DNA of 64,000 nt from Paenibacillus tundrae (GCF_036884255.1 NZ_CP145605.1:5579001-5643000), one strand, 5' to 3'; counted from the first letter of the stretch, positions 34,155 through 44,039 are shown. Made by a program: numbers and translations. Notes: generated from the sequence alone by a model not told the origin.

Positions 34155-35159
34155 ATGAATTCAGATCGTAAATTGCGTTGGGGCATTCTTGGTAGCGCTA
34201 GCATTGCTGTACGCTCCGTTATTCCGGGTCTGCAACAATCCGAGCTAAACGTGGTTACTGCCATTGCTAGTCGGGATGAAGAAAAAGCGAAACAGACTGC
34301 CGACCAACTAGGTATAGATCAAGCTTACGGCAGTTATGAAGCATTACTTGCAGATGACTCGATCGATGCAGTATACATCCCCCTCCCGAACCATCTACAC
34401 CGGGAATGGACAATTCGCGCCGCAGAAGCAGGGAAGCACATTCTGTGCGAGAAACCACTTGCGCTGACTGCGAAGGAAGCCGAGGAAATGGTTCAGGCTT
34501 GTGCGGATGCTAAGGTACAGCTTGCCGAAGCACTCATGTATCGCCATCATCCACGTTATGATCAGATGAAGGAGATTATCGCTAGCGGTGAAATTGGTAC
34601 AGTTCGCGGGATTCATAGTACGTTTTCATTCAACAATTCAAGTTCGGCCGGTAACGTTCGATTCAAACGGGAATGGGGCGGCGGAGCCCTCTATGATATT
34701 GGCTGTTATTCTATCAGTGCTGCGCGTCTAATCCTTGGGCAAGAGCCCACTGCAGCAACGGTGATCGGCATGTTCTCTCCTGAACATGATCATGTGGATA
34801 TGATGGCTTCAGGATTGCTGGAATTCGATGGCCAGGTTGGTGTCACGTTTGACAGCAGCATGTGGGCTGCCTTCCGCAATACGCTGGAGGTGCTCGGATC
34901 AGATGGACGAATTGAAGTACCTTCTGCTTATATCAGCAACCCAGATGCAGGCTCTAACTTCTACGTCACTTCGGGTGGAGATCGTAGAGAAGTCGTTGTT
35001 CCACAAGTGAATCACTATTCCCTTCAGGGAGATGACATGGCACGCGCTGTACTTCATGGTGAAGCACTGCGCTTCGTGCCTGCCGATGCAGTAGCCAACA
35101 TGAAGGTACTCGAAGCTTGCCTTCGCTCAGCAGAAGAACGTACACGAATCACACTTTAA
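34155..35159 (+). CDS. Gfo/Idh/MocA-family NAD(P)-dependent oxidoreductase
   Basis: This is a 334-residue enzyme. An N-terminal Rossmann fold (LRWGILGSASIAVRSVIPGL, then AIASRDEEKAKQTA) is followed by the EKPLALT motif with the catalytic Lys, and a C-terminal alpha/beta domain with the GGGALYDIGCYSI stretch. Family members oxidise sugars or cyclitols. AGGAGGAATACAACT precedes the ATG. The aldo/keto reductase follows 103 bases later, and an AraC regulator is divergent, so this is likely a small sugar-oxidation locus. The substrate is unknown. Confidence 0.92.
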   Translation: MNSDRKLRWGILGSASIAVRSVIPGLQQSELNVVTAIASRDEEKAKQTADQLGIDQAYGSYEALLADDSIDAVYIPLPNHLHREWTIRAAEAGKHILCEKPLALTAKEAEEMVQACADAKVQLAEALMYRHHPRYDQMKEIIASGEIGTVRGIHSTFSFNNSSSAGNVRFKREWGGGALYDIGCYSISAARLILGQEPTAATVIGMFSPEHDHVDMMASGLLEFDGQVGVTFDSSMWAAFRNTLEVLGSDGRIEVPSAYISNPDAGSNFYVTSGGDRREVVVPQVNHYSLQGDDMARAVLHGEALRFVPADAVANMKVLEACLRSAEERTRITL

Positions 35160-35215
35160 GAGGTTGTTCAAAAAGTTCGCTTTGATTACGAAGCATGCCT
35201 AACGGCATCACATTA
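35160..35215 (+). repeat. Possible intergenic repeat after the oxidoreductase stop
   Basis: The TAA stop (35157-35159) is followed by GAGGTTGTTCAAAAAG. The 15-base sequence AAGAGGTTGTTCAAA at 35158-35172 also occurs on the minus strand around 33182-33196, just after the AraC gene. I recall similar sequences as common intergenic repeats in Paenibacillus but did not verify it. Confidence 0.35.
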
Positions 35216-35262
35216 GCAAATATGGGTTTAGCCAAAATACGAACGATATATAAGGACGGTGT

Positions 35263-36219
35263 GTGAATATGGAATTTATTACGATTGATGGTGCGGGTAA
35301 ACGCATCTCCCGCTTAATTAAAGGCACGGACTATTTTGTACATGACGCTTATGAAAAAGTTGCTGCCAATATGGATGCGTTTCTGTCCATCGGTGGGAAC
35401 ACCGTGGATACGGCTCATATCTATTGCGGAGGACAAAGTGAAGAAGTGCTTGGACGTTACATGCAGGAACGCGGCAACCGTGATGAGATTGTTATTCTGA
35501 CCAAGGGTGCTCACCACAATCAAGACGGCCCACGGGTTAACCCTGATGCCATTCGCAGCGACCTTCTGACGAGTCTGGAACGACTCCAGACTCCTCATGT
35601 CGAGTTATATGCCTTGCACCGCGATGACCCTAATGTTGCTGTAGGCGTGATTCTTGAAGCGCTGAATGAGCACATTGAAGCTGGCAAAATTGGAGCGATT
35701 GGTGCATCCAACTGGACTTGGCAGCGCCTAGAGGAAGCCAATGCCTATGCCGCATCCCATGGCCTGAAAGGTTTTACGTTCAGCAGTCCGAATCTCAGTC
35801 TTGCCAAAGCAAATGAGCCCTTCTGGGCAGGCTGTGTATCCGCAGATGCAGAGACGCTAGCTTGGCATGAACGTACACAATTGCCTTTGTTGTCTTGGTC
35901 TTCTCAGGCTCGTGGTTTCTTCACAGGTCGCTTCACACCAGAAGTACGGGACAATGCAGATCTGGTTCGTGTGTTCTATAGTGACGGCAACTGGGAACGA
36001 CTGAACAGAGCTGAGCAGCTGGCTGTAGCCAAAAATACAACGCCTATTCAGATTGCACTTGCGTATGTATTGAATCAATCCTTCCCAACGTGTGCACTTA
36101 TCGGTGCTCAAAACCAGGCAGAGCTGCTGTCCTGTGACGAGGGATCACGCATCTCCCTAACCACTCAAGAAGTGAATTGGCTAGATCTTGGCAGTGATGC
36201 GAAGCCTTCGTCTCTGTAG
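35263..36219 (+). CDS. Aldo/keto reductase
   Basis: This is a 318-residue TIM-barrel oxidoreductase. It has GGNTVDTAHIYCGGQSEEVLG with the catalytic Tyr, TKGAHH with the Lys region, ALHRDD with the His and GAIGASNW. The C-terminal ALIGAQNQAEL segment binds NADPH. GTG at 35263 is 7 bases after AAGGA; an ATG at 35269 is the alternative. It follows the Gfo/Idh gene on the same strand, and the two may act in the same sugar pathway. It ends at the bidirectional terminator at 36251. Confidence 0.9.
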   Translation: MNMEFITIDGAGKRISRLIKGTDYFVHDAYEKVAANMDAFLSIGGNTVDTAHIYCGGQSEEVLGRYMQERGNRDEIVILTKGAHHNQDGPRVNPDAIRSDLLTSLERLQTPHVELYALHRDDPNVAVGVILEALNEHIEAGKIGAIGASNWTWQRLEEANAYAASHGLKGFTFSSPNLSLAKANEPFWAGCVSADAETLAWHERTQLPLLSWSSQARGFFTGRFTPEVRDNADLVRVFYSDGNWERLNRAEQLAVAKNTTPIQIALAYVLNQSFPTCALIGAQNQAELLSCDEGSRISLTTQEVNWLDLGSDAKPSSL

Positions 36220-36250
36220 TTGTGTCATTATAAAGATTATTTATTGAAAC

Positions 36251-36290
36251 AAAAAGGCTCACTCCCAGAAACACGGGAAGTGAGCCTTTT
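36251..36290. terminator. Bidirectional terminator between convergent genes
   Basis: AAAAGGCTCACT and AGTGAGCCTTTT arms with an 18-base middle give a strong stem with A- and T-runs on either side. It serves both the aldo/keto reductase and the minus-strand oxidoreductase. Confidence 0.88.
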
Positions 36291-36376
36291 CGAGATATTT
36301 CATGACATAAATGATAGATGGGATAAACCATCATGAACGCCTATTTCTTTTTCGGTATAATAACGTGTCTACAGTA

Positions 36377-37396
36377 TTACAGTTTTACGATCTGACCTGT
36401 TTTCTCCGATTCAAAGGCAGCCAGGATGACTTGCAAGGAACGCAGACCCTCTTCACCAGAGATGCTTGGAGGTGTGTTCGTAACAATAGATTCTACGAAT
36501 GCATCAATGACACCACTTGGTACTTGTTTCTCATTGGTAGCCATAGCGCCTACTTTGTAAGTCTCTACCGTACCATTCGTCAATTCAACGATAACCTCGT
36601 CACCATCGACTGTACCAATCTTCATCACACCGTTCTCGCACCAAAGTACAGTACTGTTGTCTCCTGCGCGATATTGCGTCCAGCTAGCTACCAAAGTACC
36701 GATTGCACCGCTCTTCATGCGAAGCAGGCATGTTGCGTTATCGTCTACCTTCGTACCTTCTTTGTGCAATGTGCTGATGAATCCAGCAACTTCAGATACT
36801 TCATCGCTCAGCAAGTAACGGATAAAGTCGGATTTGTGTACGCCCAGGTCGCCCATAGCGCCCATGATCGCTTCTTCTTTACGGAAGAACCAGCTCTCAG
36901 CACCATCCACACTCCACGCTTCTGGTCCAGGGTGACCAAAGGAAGTACGGAAATTCAATACTTTACCCAGTCTACCGGAATCCAGAATTTCCTTCGCTTT
37001 TACGTGAGGAGGCATCAGACGTTGGTTGTGTCCAACCATAAGGAATACGTTATTTTTCTTAGCAGCTTCGATCATCTGCTCGCCTTCTTCGGTCGATACA
37101 GCCATCGGTTTCTCTACCAATACATGCTTACCAGCGTTCGCCGCAGCAATCGCCATCGGAGCATGCAGGTAGTTCGGAGTACATACACTTACCGCGTCAA
37201 CCGTTTCGTTAGCAAGCAATTCTTCATAGCTGGAGTATGCCTTACCACCGTAAGTTTCAGCCATTTTCTCTGCACGCTCTACGATCGGATCGGCAAAAGC
37301 GACAAGCTCAACATTTTCATTATCAGCGTATTCTGGAATATGTCTGCGCTCGGCAATGGCTCCACAGCCGAATACAGCAACTTTAATTTTACTCAT
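36377..37396 (-). CDS. Gfo/Idh/MocA-family oxidoreductase
   Basis: This is a 339-residue enzyme. A Rossmann start VAVFGCGAIAERRH, the VCTPNYLH motif, VEKPMAVS with the catalytic Lys, and a late GDLGVHKSDFIRYLL segment fit sugar or inositol dehydrogenases. The ATG at 37396 is about 10 bases after GGAG; a TTG at 37402 is too close. It follows the sugar phosphate isomerase gene by 57 bases in the same operon, a pairing common in Paenibacillus sugar-catabolic loci. The substrate is not predictable. Confidence 0.92.
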   Translation of the reverse strand: MSKIKVAVFGCGAIAERRHIPEYADNENVELVAFADPIVERAEKMAETYGGKAYSSYEELLANETVDAVSVCTPNYLHAPMAIAAANAGKHVLVEKPMAVSTEEGEQMIEAAKKNNVFLMVGHNQRLMPPHVKAKEILDSGRLGKVLNFRTSFGHPGPEAWSVDGAESWFFRKEEAIMGAMGDLGVHKSDFIRYLLSDEVSEVAGFISTLHKEGTKVDDNATCLLRMKSGAIGTLVASWTQYRAGDNSTVLWCENGVMKIGTVDGDEVIVELTNGTVETYKVGAMATNEKQVPSGVIDAFVESIVTNTPPSISGEEGLRSLQVILAAFESEKTGQIVKL

Positions 37397-37453
37397 GTAC
37401 AAATGTCTCCTTTAACAAGTAGATTAGTCTGTTATGAATGCTTAATGCTCTGA

Positions 37454-38230
37454 TTAAAATTGGTTCAAGTAATTCTGTTTCAGCCAGTTGTAGCTATTGG
37501 CTACGCTTTCAAGAGGTGGATTCTGACATACATCCTGTTCTACAATCAGCCACTCTACACCTGCATTGGTAGCTGCCTCAATCACGGCTGGCAGATCAAC
37601 CGAACCTTGTCCCAGTTCCAGTGTTTTCATCTGACCCTGTTCGTCTTTGCTGAAATCCTTCAAGTGAAGCAGCGGCAAACGTCCCGCATATTTATTAATA
37701 TACTCGATTGGATTTTGTCCCGCAAACTGAACCCAACATACATCCATCTCAACCTGTACAGACTCTGGTGTCGTTTGAGTAAACATCGCGTCAAAAGCAT
37801 TCTCATCGCCAACCTGGCCATGGAACTCAAAATCATGGTTGTGGTAACCAAAGGTCAACCCTTGTTTCGTAACCTCTTCCCCATACCCTTGAAGTTCTGC
37901 AAATAGCTTCTTCCAGCCTTCTGCGTCCTCTGGACGATCTTCTGGCATCAAGTACGGGCAGATCATATATTGAGCCCCAATCGTTTTGAGGTAATCGATT
38001 TGTTGTTGCAGGTTCTCACGCATTGCATGCAGTGAAACGTGGCTGCTGAATCCTTTCAATCCTAGTTCGTCTAGTAGCGCTTTCATTTCTTCGGCAGGAA
38101 TATCTCCATATCCAGCAAACTCCACGCCTTCATAACCAAGCTCAGCTACTTTGCGCAAAGTTCCACGGAAATCTGCTGCAGTCTCATCGCGGAGTGTGAA
38201 CAATTGCAATCCAATATTACGTTTTCCCAT
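37454..38230 (-). CDS. Sugar phosphate isomerase/epimerase (TIM barrel)
   Basis: This is a 258-residue AP2Ec/xylose-isomerase-like TIM barrel. Metal-site segments are GLTFGYHNHDFEF, EMDVCWVQFAG, LLHLKDF and WLIVEQD. The start MGKRNIGLQLFTLRDETAADF is typical. AGAGGTGTAG precedes the ATG. It is the first gene of an operon with the Gfo/Idh oxidoreductase. A divergent AraC regulator at 38474 probably controls both through the intervening 240 bases. Confidence 0.92.
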   Translation of the reverse strand: MGKRNIGLQLFTLRDETAADFRGTLRKVAELGYEGVEFAGYGDIPAEEMKALLDELGLKGFSSHVSLHAMRENLQQQIDYLKTIGAQYMICPYLMPEDRPEDAEGWKKLFAELQGYGEEVTKQGLTFGYHNHDFEFHGQVGDENAFDAMFTQTTPESVQVEMDVCWVQFAGQNPIEYINKYAGRLPLLHLKDFSKDEQGQMKTLELGQGSVDLPAVIEAATNAGVEWLIVEQDVCQNPPLESVANSYNWLKQNYLNQF

Positions 38231-38362
38231 GATATCTACACCTCTGCTCTAGAATTTGCTTTCATTGCTCTATCTGGTTTCATCCTACCGCAAAACAGGC
38301 TAGAATGAACATATACAATATCGTCAAACCATGAACTATTTGATCATATTTTTCTGACATGT

Positions 38363-38386
38363 GTTAACATGAATTTCCATGTTAAC
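38363..38386. promoter_or_regulatory. Inverted repeat in the isomerase-AraC divergent promoter region
   Basis: GTTAACATG and CATGTTAAC are perfect 9-bp arms around six bases. It lies midway between the divergent starts and could be the AraC-type regulator's site, though those usually bind direct repeats. Confidence 0.5.
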
Positions 38387-38473
38387 TCCCAACCGTGACT
38401 TTTACGGTATGAACGTGAATGAATCATATTCTGGAGCATCATGCTACACCTACATATAGGAGGACTACATCCA

Positions 38474-39292
38474 ATGGAAACTACAGTACTGATCTGCGAC
38501 TACTCCTACCATTACAAAGCATTCAATCATAATATGAGGGGCAACTTACAGAGCTTTTTGTTCCGTCTGCAGACCGAAGGCACATGTAAGATCTATATCC
38601 AAGATGAGGAATTTACGATGACCAGTGGCGATCTGCTTTTGCTTAAGCCTGGGGATGATTATCGTCTTGTCGTAGAAGAGCCACATAAAGAGGGCCGCTT
38701 ATCGAGTGGGGATTACTATTTATTTTGCGAGGGAAGCTGGATCGATCATTGGTGGGGGCAAACAGCGCGACCTACCCTCAGCCGCATCGGCTTAGATGAT
38801 AAATTGGTTAGTCTATGGCGGAACATGCTGCTTGAAAAGCGTCGTGGACCTCTCGAGGAAAACGCAGAGCTGAACGATGCACTCCTTCGTGGCTTATGCC
38901 TATACATCGACCGTGCTATCAAAGAGAACATTCAGACCGACCGTGCCGTCTCCTCGGCCCTCAAGCTGAAACGTTTCATCGAGGAACATGCCACCGTAAC
39001 GTTCAAACTGGAAGAGGCAGCACGATACGCGGGACTAAGCCTATCTCGTGCAGTACGCTTGTTCAAGGAGCACTACGGTCAGACCATGATCCAATATGCA
39101 ATCGAAATTCGTCTGAACGCTGCGCTGGAGCGTATGAAATACAGTGAAATGACATTGGAACACATTGCGGAATCCTGTGGATTTGCAAGCTATTCCTATT
39201 TCCATCGGGTCTTCCGTACACACTTCGGGATGTCACCTGCGGAATATCGGGAATCGCAGTCCCACCCACCTATGGATCTAGAGCACGTTTGA
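38474..39292 (+). CDS. AraC-family transcriptional regulator
   Basis: This is a 272-residue regulator. The cupin-like N-terminal part has GDLLLLKPGDDYRLV. The C-terminal double HTH is VTFKLEEAARYAGLSLSRAVRLFK and LEHIAESCGFASYSYFHRVFRTHFGMSPAEYR. The ATG at 38474 is about 9 bases after TAGGAGG; the longer frame at 38441 lacks an SD. It is divergent from the isomerase/oxidoreductase operon and is probably its activator. Confidence 0.92.
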   Translation: METTVLICDYSYHYKAFNHNMRGNLQSFLFRLQTEGTCKIYIQDEEFTMTSGDLLLLKPGDDYRLVVEEPHKEGRLSSGDYYLFCEGSWIDHWWGQTARPTLSRIGLDDKLVSLWRNMLLEKRRGPLEENAELNDALLRGLCLYIDRAIKENIQTDRAVSSALKLKRFIEEHATVTFKLEEAARYAGLSLSRAVRLFKEHYGQTMIQYAIEIRLNAALERMKYSEMTLEHIAESCGFASYSYFHRVFRTHFGMSPAEYRESQSHPPMDLEHV

Positions 39293-39471
39293 GTTAAGAT
39301 TAAGAAAGTATTCTTGAACGCACCAAAGAGCCTTACTCCTCTAAGTGGCTTAATCAAATAAGCTAAAGTATAGAAGGTAGGGCTAGGTGTCGTCCTCTCC
39401 TACTGTTATAGTGCTCACTCTGACGGTAGAATTAGACATTTTTCCAGTTCAGTTCTTTTCCAACTAAATAG

Positions 39472-40005
39472 CTACACACTCTTGACTTGCTGAACATGTG
39501 TAGGATATCTGAAGCAGAGCGCACCGAACTCGTCATTCCCGATATGGTAGGCCGGATCTTCTTCAAAACCAAACCGTCGATACAACGCTACGGCATTAAG
39601 CATACTCGGACTCGTATACAAATAAACAAAATCACGATTGAACGTTTTGGCGGATTCGACGCACCGATCAAGCAATGCCCGCGCAACACCATGTCCCCGC
39701 CAGTCTGGATGAACGGCAAGTAAGCGAATAAACGGATAATCAATCGGCGACTCGAAGCCAGCATATGCTTTTTGAGCCGTCTCAAACAACTGGACTGTGC
39801 CTACAATGCTCCCATCTATCCGAGCTACCCATAATTGTGTGATAGACGGGTTAAGAAGCGATTCTCTAATTTCCCCAATATACTTATCCCAGCGCTCCTT
39901 ATCGTTAAACGCATGCTCATATTCGGTATAACTCGTTACAAGCACATCTACGATCTCCGCATAATCTTTCTCTTGCGCCAGCTCCACCGTTATGTTGGTT
40001 GTCAA
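39472..40005 (-). CDS. GNAT-family N-acetyltransferase
   Basis: This is a 177-residue acyltransferase. The acetyl-CoA motif is LLAVHPDWRGHGVARALLDRC (V/I-x-x-x-x-R-G-x-G/A core), with a following YLYTSPSMLNAVALYRRFGF strand-helix. It starts at TTG 40005, 7 bases after GAGGGGG. It is monocistronic. The substrate amine is unknown. Confidence 0.9.
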   Translation of the reverse strand: MTTNITVELAQEKDYAEIVDVLVTSYTEYEHAFNDKERWDKYIGEIRESLLNPSITQLWVARIDGSIVGTVQLFETAQKAYAGFESPIDYPFIRLLAVHPDWRGHGVARALLDRCVESAKTFNRDFVYLYTSPSMLNAVALYRRFGFEEDPAYHIGNDEFGALCFRYPTHVQQVKSV

Positions 40006-40351
40006 TGTTAATCCCCCTCTATAATTTCACAGGATCAATAAGTCATTCATCGTTCAATCGTGATTAAGTTCCAGGTTAAAGAAAGAGTACTCTTTACAAT
40101 TCCTAGTTATGTACTAAGGATGATATGTTTTTGTCATTGTAGCATGCATTTTTCACAGGTGATCATTAAATGTTTCTATTCTTAGATTGATATATTCTAT
40201 AGAGATAGACATATCATCTTTATTTTCGCCAAAAGTATGCGGTTCTACAATTGTCCAAGAAATAAACGTATATGATAATTCGACATATTATTCCAAAATG
40301 TTCCTTATGTGATATAGTATAAAATACCTATACTAGAGGAGTTGTTGCACG
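40006..40351. other. Gene-free stretch upstream of the PQQ-propeller gene
   Basis: The 346 bases are A/T-rich. A perfect 14-bp palindrome AAAGAGTACTCTTT lies at 40082-40095. A TAGTATA/TATACTA inverted repeat lies at 40315-40335, just before the SD of the next gene, where it may overlap a -10 box. No gene is seen. Confidence 0.6.
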
Positions 40352-41533
40352 TTGAAATGGACGCTTATTAAATCGTTGCTTATTGCCAGCTTGATTAGCC
40401 CACTATTGGTACTAGGCAATTCCGCTGAGGCAAAAGATCTTCCGGAGCCCGAATGGGTGTACAACATTGACAAGGGGGAATGGAGTCTCCCTTGGAATAT
40501 AATCACTGGGGTCGTTGTGGATTCCCGAGGTAATCAGAGCCTACTTGGTTATAAAATGGTTGGAGGGAAACGTTATTTAGAAAATATAGATCCTTTGTCG
40601 GGTAATCTCCGATGGTCTAAGCTTGAGAACTTTGATTTTGTCCCTTCAGAAGACGGGTACATTTTCATGTTCGACAAGAACAACAAAGTCAGTGCCATGA
40701 ACTTAGCAACCGGTAAGAAAACATGGACGGGTACTCTACCCTTCAACAAAGATGTTGCATATCATTCCTATGAGAGTGACATGTATCCGGGTAAGGACGG
40801 AAGCCTGTATGTCGCTTCGCATTCAAAAGATTATAAAGCCACCTTATACCACTATGACTCTAACGGCCGGAGAACCAAAAAATATACATTGCCGTATTCC
40901 ATCGTGGGTATAGAAGGTGATTATGTATTTGCCAAAACCTATAGTGATGACCCTAATACATACATTTTAAATCTTGCTACAGGAAAAAAAATCGTAACAG
41001 CGAAGAACGGAATATCATACATTCCTGTTAATGTACTAAAGGATGGGACAATCGTTACTCAAAACGTTGTCAAAAACGCGGTAACCCTCAAAGCCTATAA
41101 TGCTAAAGGGCAGTTAAAATGGACAAAAAAACTTCCATATGTAAGCGAACGGACGGAGACCTACACACTCCAAAACCGTCTCCTCTTTATGGATGGTAAA
41201 AACAATTCATTAAAACTGTATGCTTCAGATGGTAAACTGTTGGCAAGCAAATCATACAAACCTCTCGCTACAGGGTATAACCGTATCCTGAGAATGATCG
41301 AAGTCTCAAGAGATCAGCAGAGTCTGATGTTCACAGTTAAAAAGGGAGGATGGTACGAAATCAACATATTAGATTCAACCAATCTGAATGTAATTAAAGC
41401 CTTCTCTGAAACGGAAATGGATTTCTATCAAAATACGAACTACGAGATTCTCAACAACAGAACCCATTTTATTGTAGTGGACCCTAGGGGAAAAGCGATC
41501 ATGAATTACGACCTGACACGAATAGATTACTAA
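40352..41533 (+). CDS. Secreted PQQ-type beta-propeller protein
   Basis: This is a 393-residue exported protein. A signal peptide of about 27 residues (ending AEA) is followed by propeller repeats of the NLATGKKTWTG / DPLSGNLRWSK kind, which resemble PQQ-binding-like (outer-surface) repeats. It starts at TTG 40352, about 10 bases after AGAGGAG. No redox or binding residue marks a specific function; a cell-surface or scaffold role is possible. A terminator follows at 41567. Confidence 0.78.
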   Translation: MKWTLIKSLLIASLISPLLVLGNSAEAKDLPEPEWVYNIDKGEWSLPWNIITGVVVDSRGNQSLLGYKMVGGKRYLENIDPLSGNLRWSKLENFDFVPSEDGYIFMFDKNNKVSAMNLATGKKTWTGTLPFNKDVAYHSYESDMYPGKDGSLYVASHSKDYKATLYHYDSNGRRTKKYTLPYSIVGIEGDYVFAKTYSDDPNTYILNLATGKKIVTAKNGISYIPVNVLKDGTIVTQNVVKNAVTLKAYNAKGQLKWTKKLPYVSERTETYTLQNRLLFMDGKNNSLKLYASDGKLLASKSYKPLATGYNRILRMIEVSRDQQSLMFTVKKGGWYEINILDSTNLNVIKAFSETEMDFYQNTNYEILNNRTHFIVVDPRGKAIMNYDLTRIDY

Positions 41534-41566
41534 CACGTTATGAATTAGCAATATCGTTAGAAGAGC

Positions 41567-41626
41567 CGCCATCTCCTCGGAAAATGTATGTACGATACAT
41601 ACTCCGACAGGAGGTGGTGGTTTTTC
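41567..41626 (+). terminator. Terminator of the PQQ-propeller gene
   Basis: CCGCCATCTCCT pairs with AGGAGGTGGTGG (two wobbles), with an inner GTATGT/ACATAC stem, followed by TTTTTC. Confidence 0.85.
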
Positions 41627-41779
41627 ATTTGCGGAACGTTGGAGTCTTCGAACTCCCCCATGACGCTTCTTCAACAAACCTGTATAGTTAACCATAGTAC
41701 TCTAACATCAACCTCATATTCATTCTTTTGTACATAGCATAGCCAGCCAATCCTATTTTTACGAACTGGAGCGATAGCA

Positions 41780-42478
41780 ATGGAATCCAAACGCAAAGTT
41801 CTCATTATTGAAGATGAACAGGATATTTCACGCATTCTACGAGACTATCTGATCAAGAACAACTACGAAGCTGCGATTGCCAATAACGGTCAAGATGGCT
41901 TGCACATCATGGATATGCTGCAGCCAGACTACATCATTCTGGACATTATGCTCCCAGATCTGGACGGCATCGAGGTCTGCCGTGAGATTCGGCGCCGTAA
42001 CCATATTCCGATATTAATATTGAGCGCGAGGGGCAGCGATACGGATAAGGTGCTGGGGTTAGGCTTTGGCGCTGATGATTACATGACCAAACCTTTCTCG
42101 CTCAGTGAGTTACTGGCTCGGATCAACGCACACTTCCGCAGATATGATCGTCTGACAACGGAACGTGCCTCTACCGATCTGTTGAGACTGTCTAACCTCG
42201 TCATAGATAAGAAGGGCTACAAGGTAACGATGGATGATCAAGAGGTCTCCCTCTCTGCCAAAGAATTTGAGTTACTTTACTATCTAGCGAGCAACAAAAA
42301 TCAGGTTTTCTCGAAGACACAGCTTCTGGATGCGATCTGGGGTTACGCTGCTTATGGAGACGAGAATACCGTTACCGTGTATATCCGCAGATTAAGAGAA
42401 AAAATTGAAGCTGACCCTTCCGAGCCTCGTCTTCTGAAAACCGTTTGGGGTGTCGGCTACAAGTTCAACCATGAATAA
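41780..42478 (+). CDS. OmpR-family response regulator of the second ABC cassette
   Basis: This is a 232-residue regulator. The receiver domain has ED at 11-12 and phosphoacceptor D55 in YIILDIMLPD, plus the Lys of MTKPFSL. The winged helix ends in GVGYKF. It is followed 19 bases later by its kinase, then by an ABC ATPase and a two-module FtsX permease, all on the plus strand. The layout suggests that it controls the ABC genes. Confidence 0.92.
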   Translation: MESKRKVLIIEDEQDISRILRDYLIKNNYEAAIANNGQDGLHIMDMLQPDYIILDIMLPDLDGIEVCREIRRRNHIPILILSARGSDTDKVLGLGFGADDYMTKPFSLSELLARINAHFRRYDRLTTERASTDLLRLSNLVIDKKGYKVTMDDQEVSLSAKEFELLYYLASNKNQVFSKTQLLDAIWGYAAYGDENTVTVYIRRLREKIEADPSEPRLLKTVWGVGYKFNHE

Positions 42479-42497
42479 GCCAAAGGGAGGCAATGAC

Positions 42498-43940
42498 ATG
42501 TCACTGCATATGTGGTCTAAACGTTGGCTGCGTATATCCTTCATTCTGCTAATGATATTGATCACATGCAGTCTATTGCTTTTCGTGAATCTGCTTATGG
42601 ACAGACAAAATAACAACTCCAATCTATCCATTAATCAGGTGCGGCTTGCAGTTAATCCACTTCTTCTTGAACTTGAACAAAAACAGCAGCAGTTAACGGA
42701 TCCGACAACTCGGGATCAATTGCGATCTATCGTGCAAGAGAACGGGGTTGAGCTGACCTATGTTGGATTAGATGGCGGCGTGGTCATATCTTCTACCCCT
42801 TCCTTGGAGGGCACGCAGCTGAATCTGCAATCTGTACTGCATTATGATCTGAATCAGGCGGCACAGGTTATGGATGATAAGCAGTCGCTCAACATTGCCT
42901 TTCCTGTTATCGATGGAACTAATGGAAGTCAGATTGGCAATGCCATTTTTACAGTTCCCCTATCTATGGTTGTTGTTGAGCAGCCGCTCACCTCCGCCTT
43001 CTGGGTCATGATCACGTTAGCCGTTGTCTCCCTCGTGTTAGGCACTTGTCTGATCGCGATGAAACGAAAGGTCAATAAGCGGCTGCTCTCTCCGATTAGC
43101 CAGTTGAAAGGACACGCCGAGTCCATTCTCAAAGGGAAGTACGATCAGCCTATTCAATACTCCCGAGTAGATGAAATGGGCGAATTATACGCTATGCTTG
43201 ATCTGATGCGCGCGGAGATCATGCATCTGAATGCAGAGCGTATACGTCAGGAACGAGCACAGAAAGAACTAATCACGAATATATCGCACGATCTCAAAAC
43301 ACCCATTACAACCGTTAAAGCATACATAGAGGCTATTCTGGAAGGTTTATGTACCGATGAACAAACGTTGATGGAGTATATGGAGGTCATGCGAACCCAT
43401 ACAGATAAAACAGCTAGATTGGTTGAGGATCTGCTCGTACACGCTTTGCAGGAGCTAGGTCAGATCTCTGTCGAACCTCGCGAAGTGTACAGCCTTGCCA
43501 CCTTTCAACATATGTTACAGCCTATTGCACACATGGTTGAGATGAGAGGTCTGAATTACGAAGCACCGCTATCGATCCCTAATGTACTTATGCAGATTGA
43601 TTCGACGAGAATGGAGCAGGTGCTATCCAACATCGTATTCAATGCCCTTAAACATACCGCTCCTGGAGATACGATTCGGATTGTGACCGAGCTAGATGCT
43701 GGACAATTTAAACTGACTATTGCAGATACGGGGCAAGGTATTCGTGCGCAGGATATGCCTTTTATATTCGAACGATATTTTAAGGGCGCAGCTTCTCCTT
43801 CTAACTCGTATGTACAGGAGGGAACAGGTCTAGGTCTATCCATTTGCAAAAGTATTGTTGAAGCACATGGAGGTCAGATCACCTTCTCGAGCAAAGAAGG
43901 ACAAGGTACGATTTTTCAAATTCATCTGCCCATCTGTTAG
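42498..43940 (+). CDS. Sensor histidine kinase with outer sensor domain and HAMP
   Basis: This is a 480-residue kinase. A first membrane helix (about 12-34), an outer domain of about 130 residues, a second helix (about 166-187) and HAMP (about 190-245) lead to HisKA with H264 in SHDLKTPITT. The HATPase has N-box, DTGQGI and GTGLGLSI. The ATG at 42498 follows AAAGGGAGG; an earlier frame start at 42450 overlaps the regulator gene. Unlike the kinase at 4623, it has a full extracytoplasmic sensor. The ligand is unknown. Confidence 0.92.
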   Translation: MSLHMWSKRWLRISFILLMILITCSLLLFVNLLMDRQNNNSNLSINQVRLAVNPLLLELEQKQQQLTDPTTRDQLRSIVQENGVELTYVGLDGGVVISSTPSLEGTQLNLQSVLHYDLNQAAQVMDDKQSLNIAFPVIDGTNGSQIGNAIFTVPLSMVVVEQPLTSAFWVMITLAVVSLVLGTCLIAMKRKVNKRLLSPISQLKGHAESILKGKYDQPIQYSRVDEMGELYAMLDLMRAEIMHLNAERIRQERAQKELITNISHDLKTPITTVKAYIEAILEGLCTDEQTLMEYMEVMRTHTDKTARLVEDLLVHALQELGQISVEPREVYSLATFQHMLQPIAHMVEMRGLNYEAPLSIPNVLMQIDSTRMEQVLSNIVFNALKHTAPGDTIRIVTELDAGQFKLTIADTGQGIRAQDMPFIFERYFKGAASPSNSYVQEGTGLGLSICKSIVEAHGGQITFSSKEGQGTIFQIHLPIC

Positions 43941-44039
43941 CTAGCTGACCATGTAATACTTTATTCATAATTAGATAAGACTTCCTCAAGGTGTCTCCCT
44001 TAGAATTGACACTAATATGAATCATAGGGAGTGATCTTC

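Noticed and set aside
36311..37453. A 380-codon plus-strand frame across the minus-strand Gfo/Idh gene
   Set aside because: The opposite strand encodes a protein with all family motifs and an SD. The plus frame has no SD or recognisable domain, so it is a shadow.
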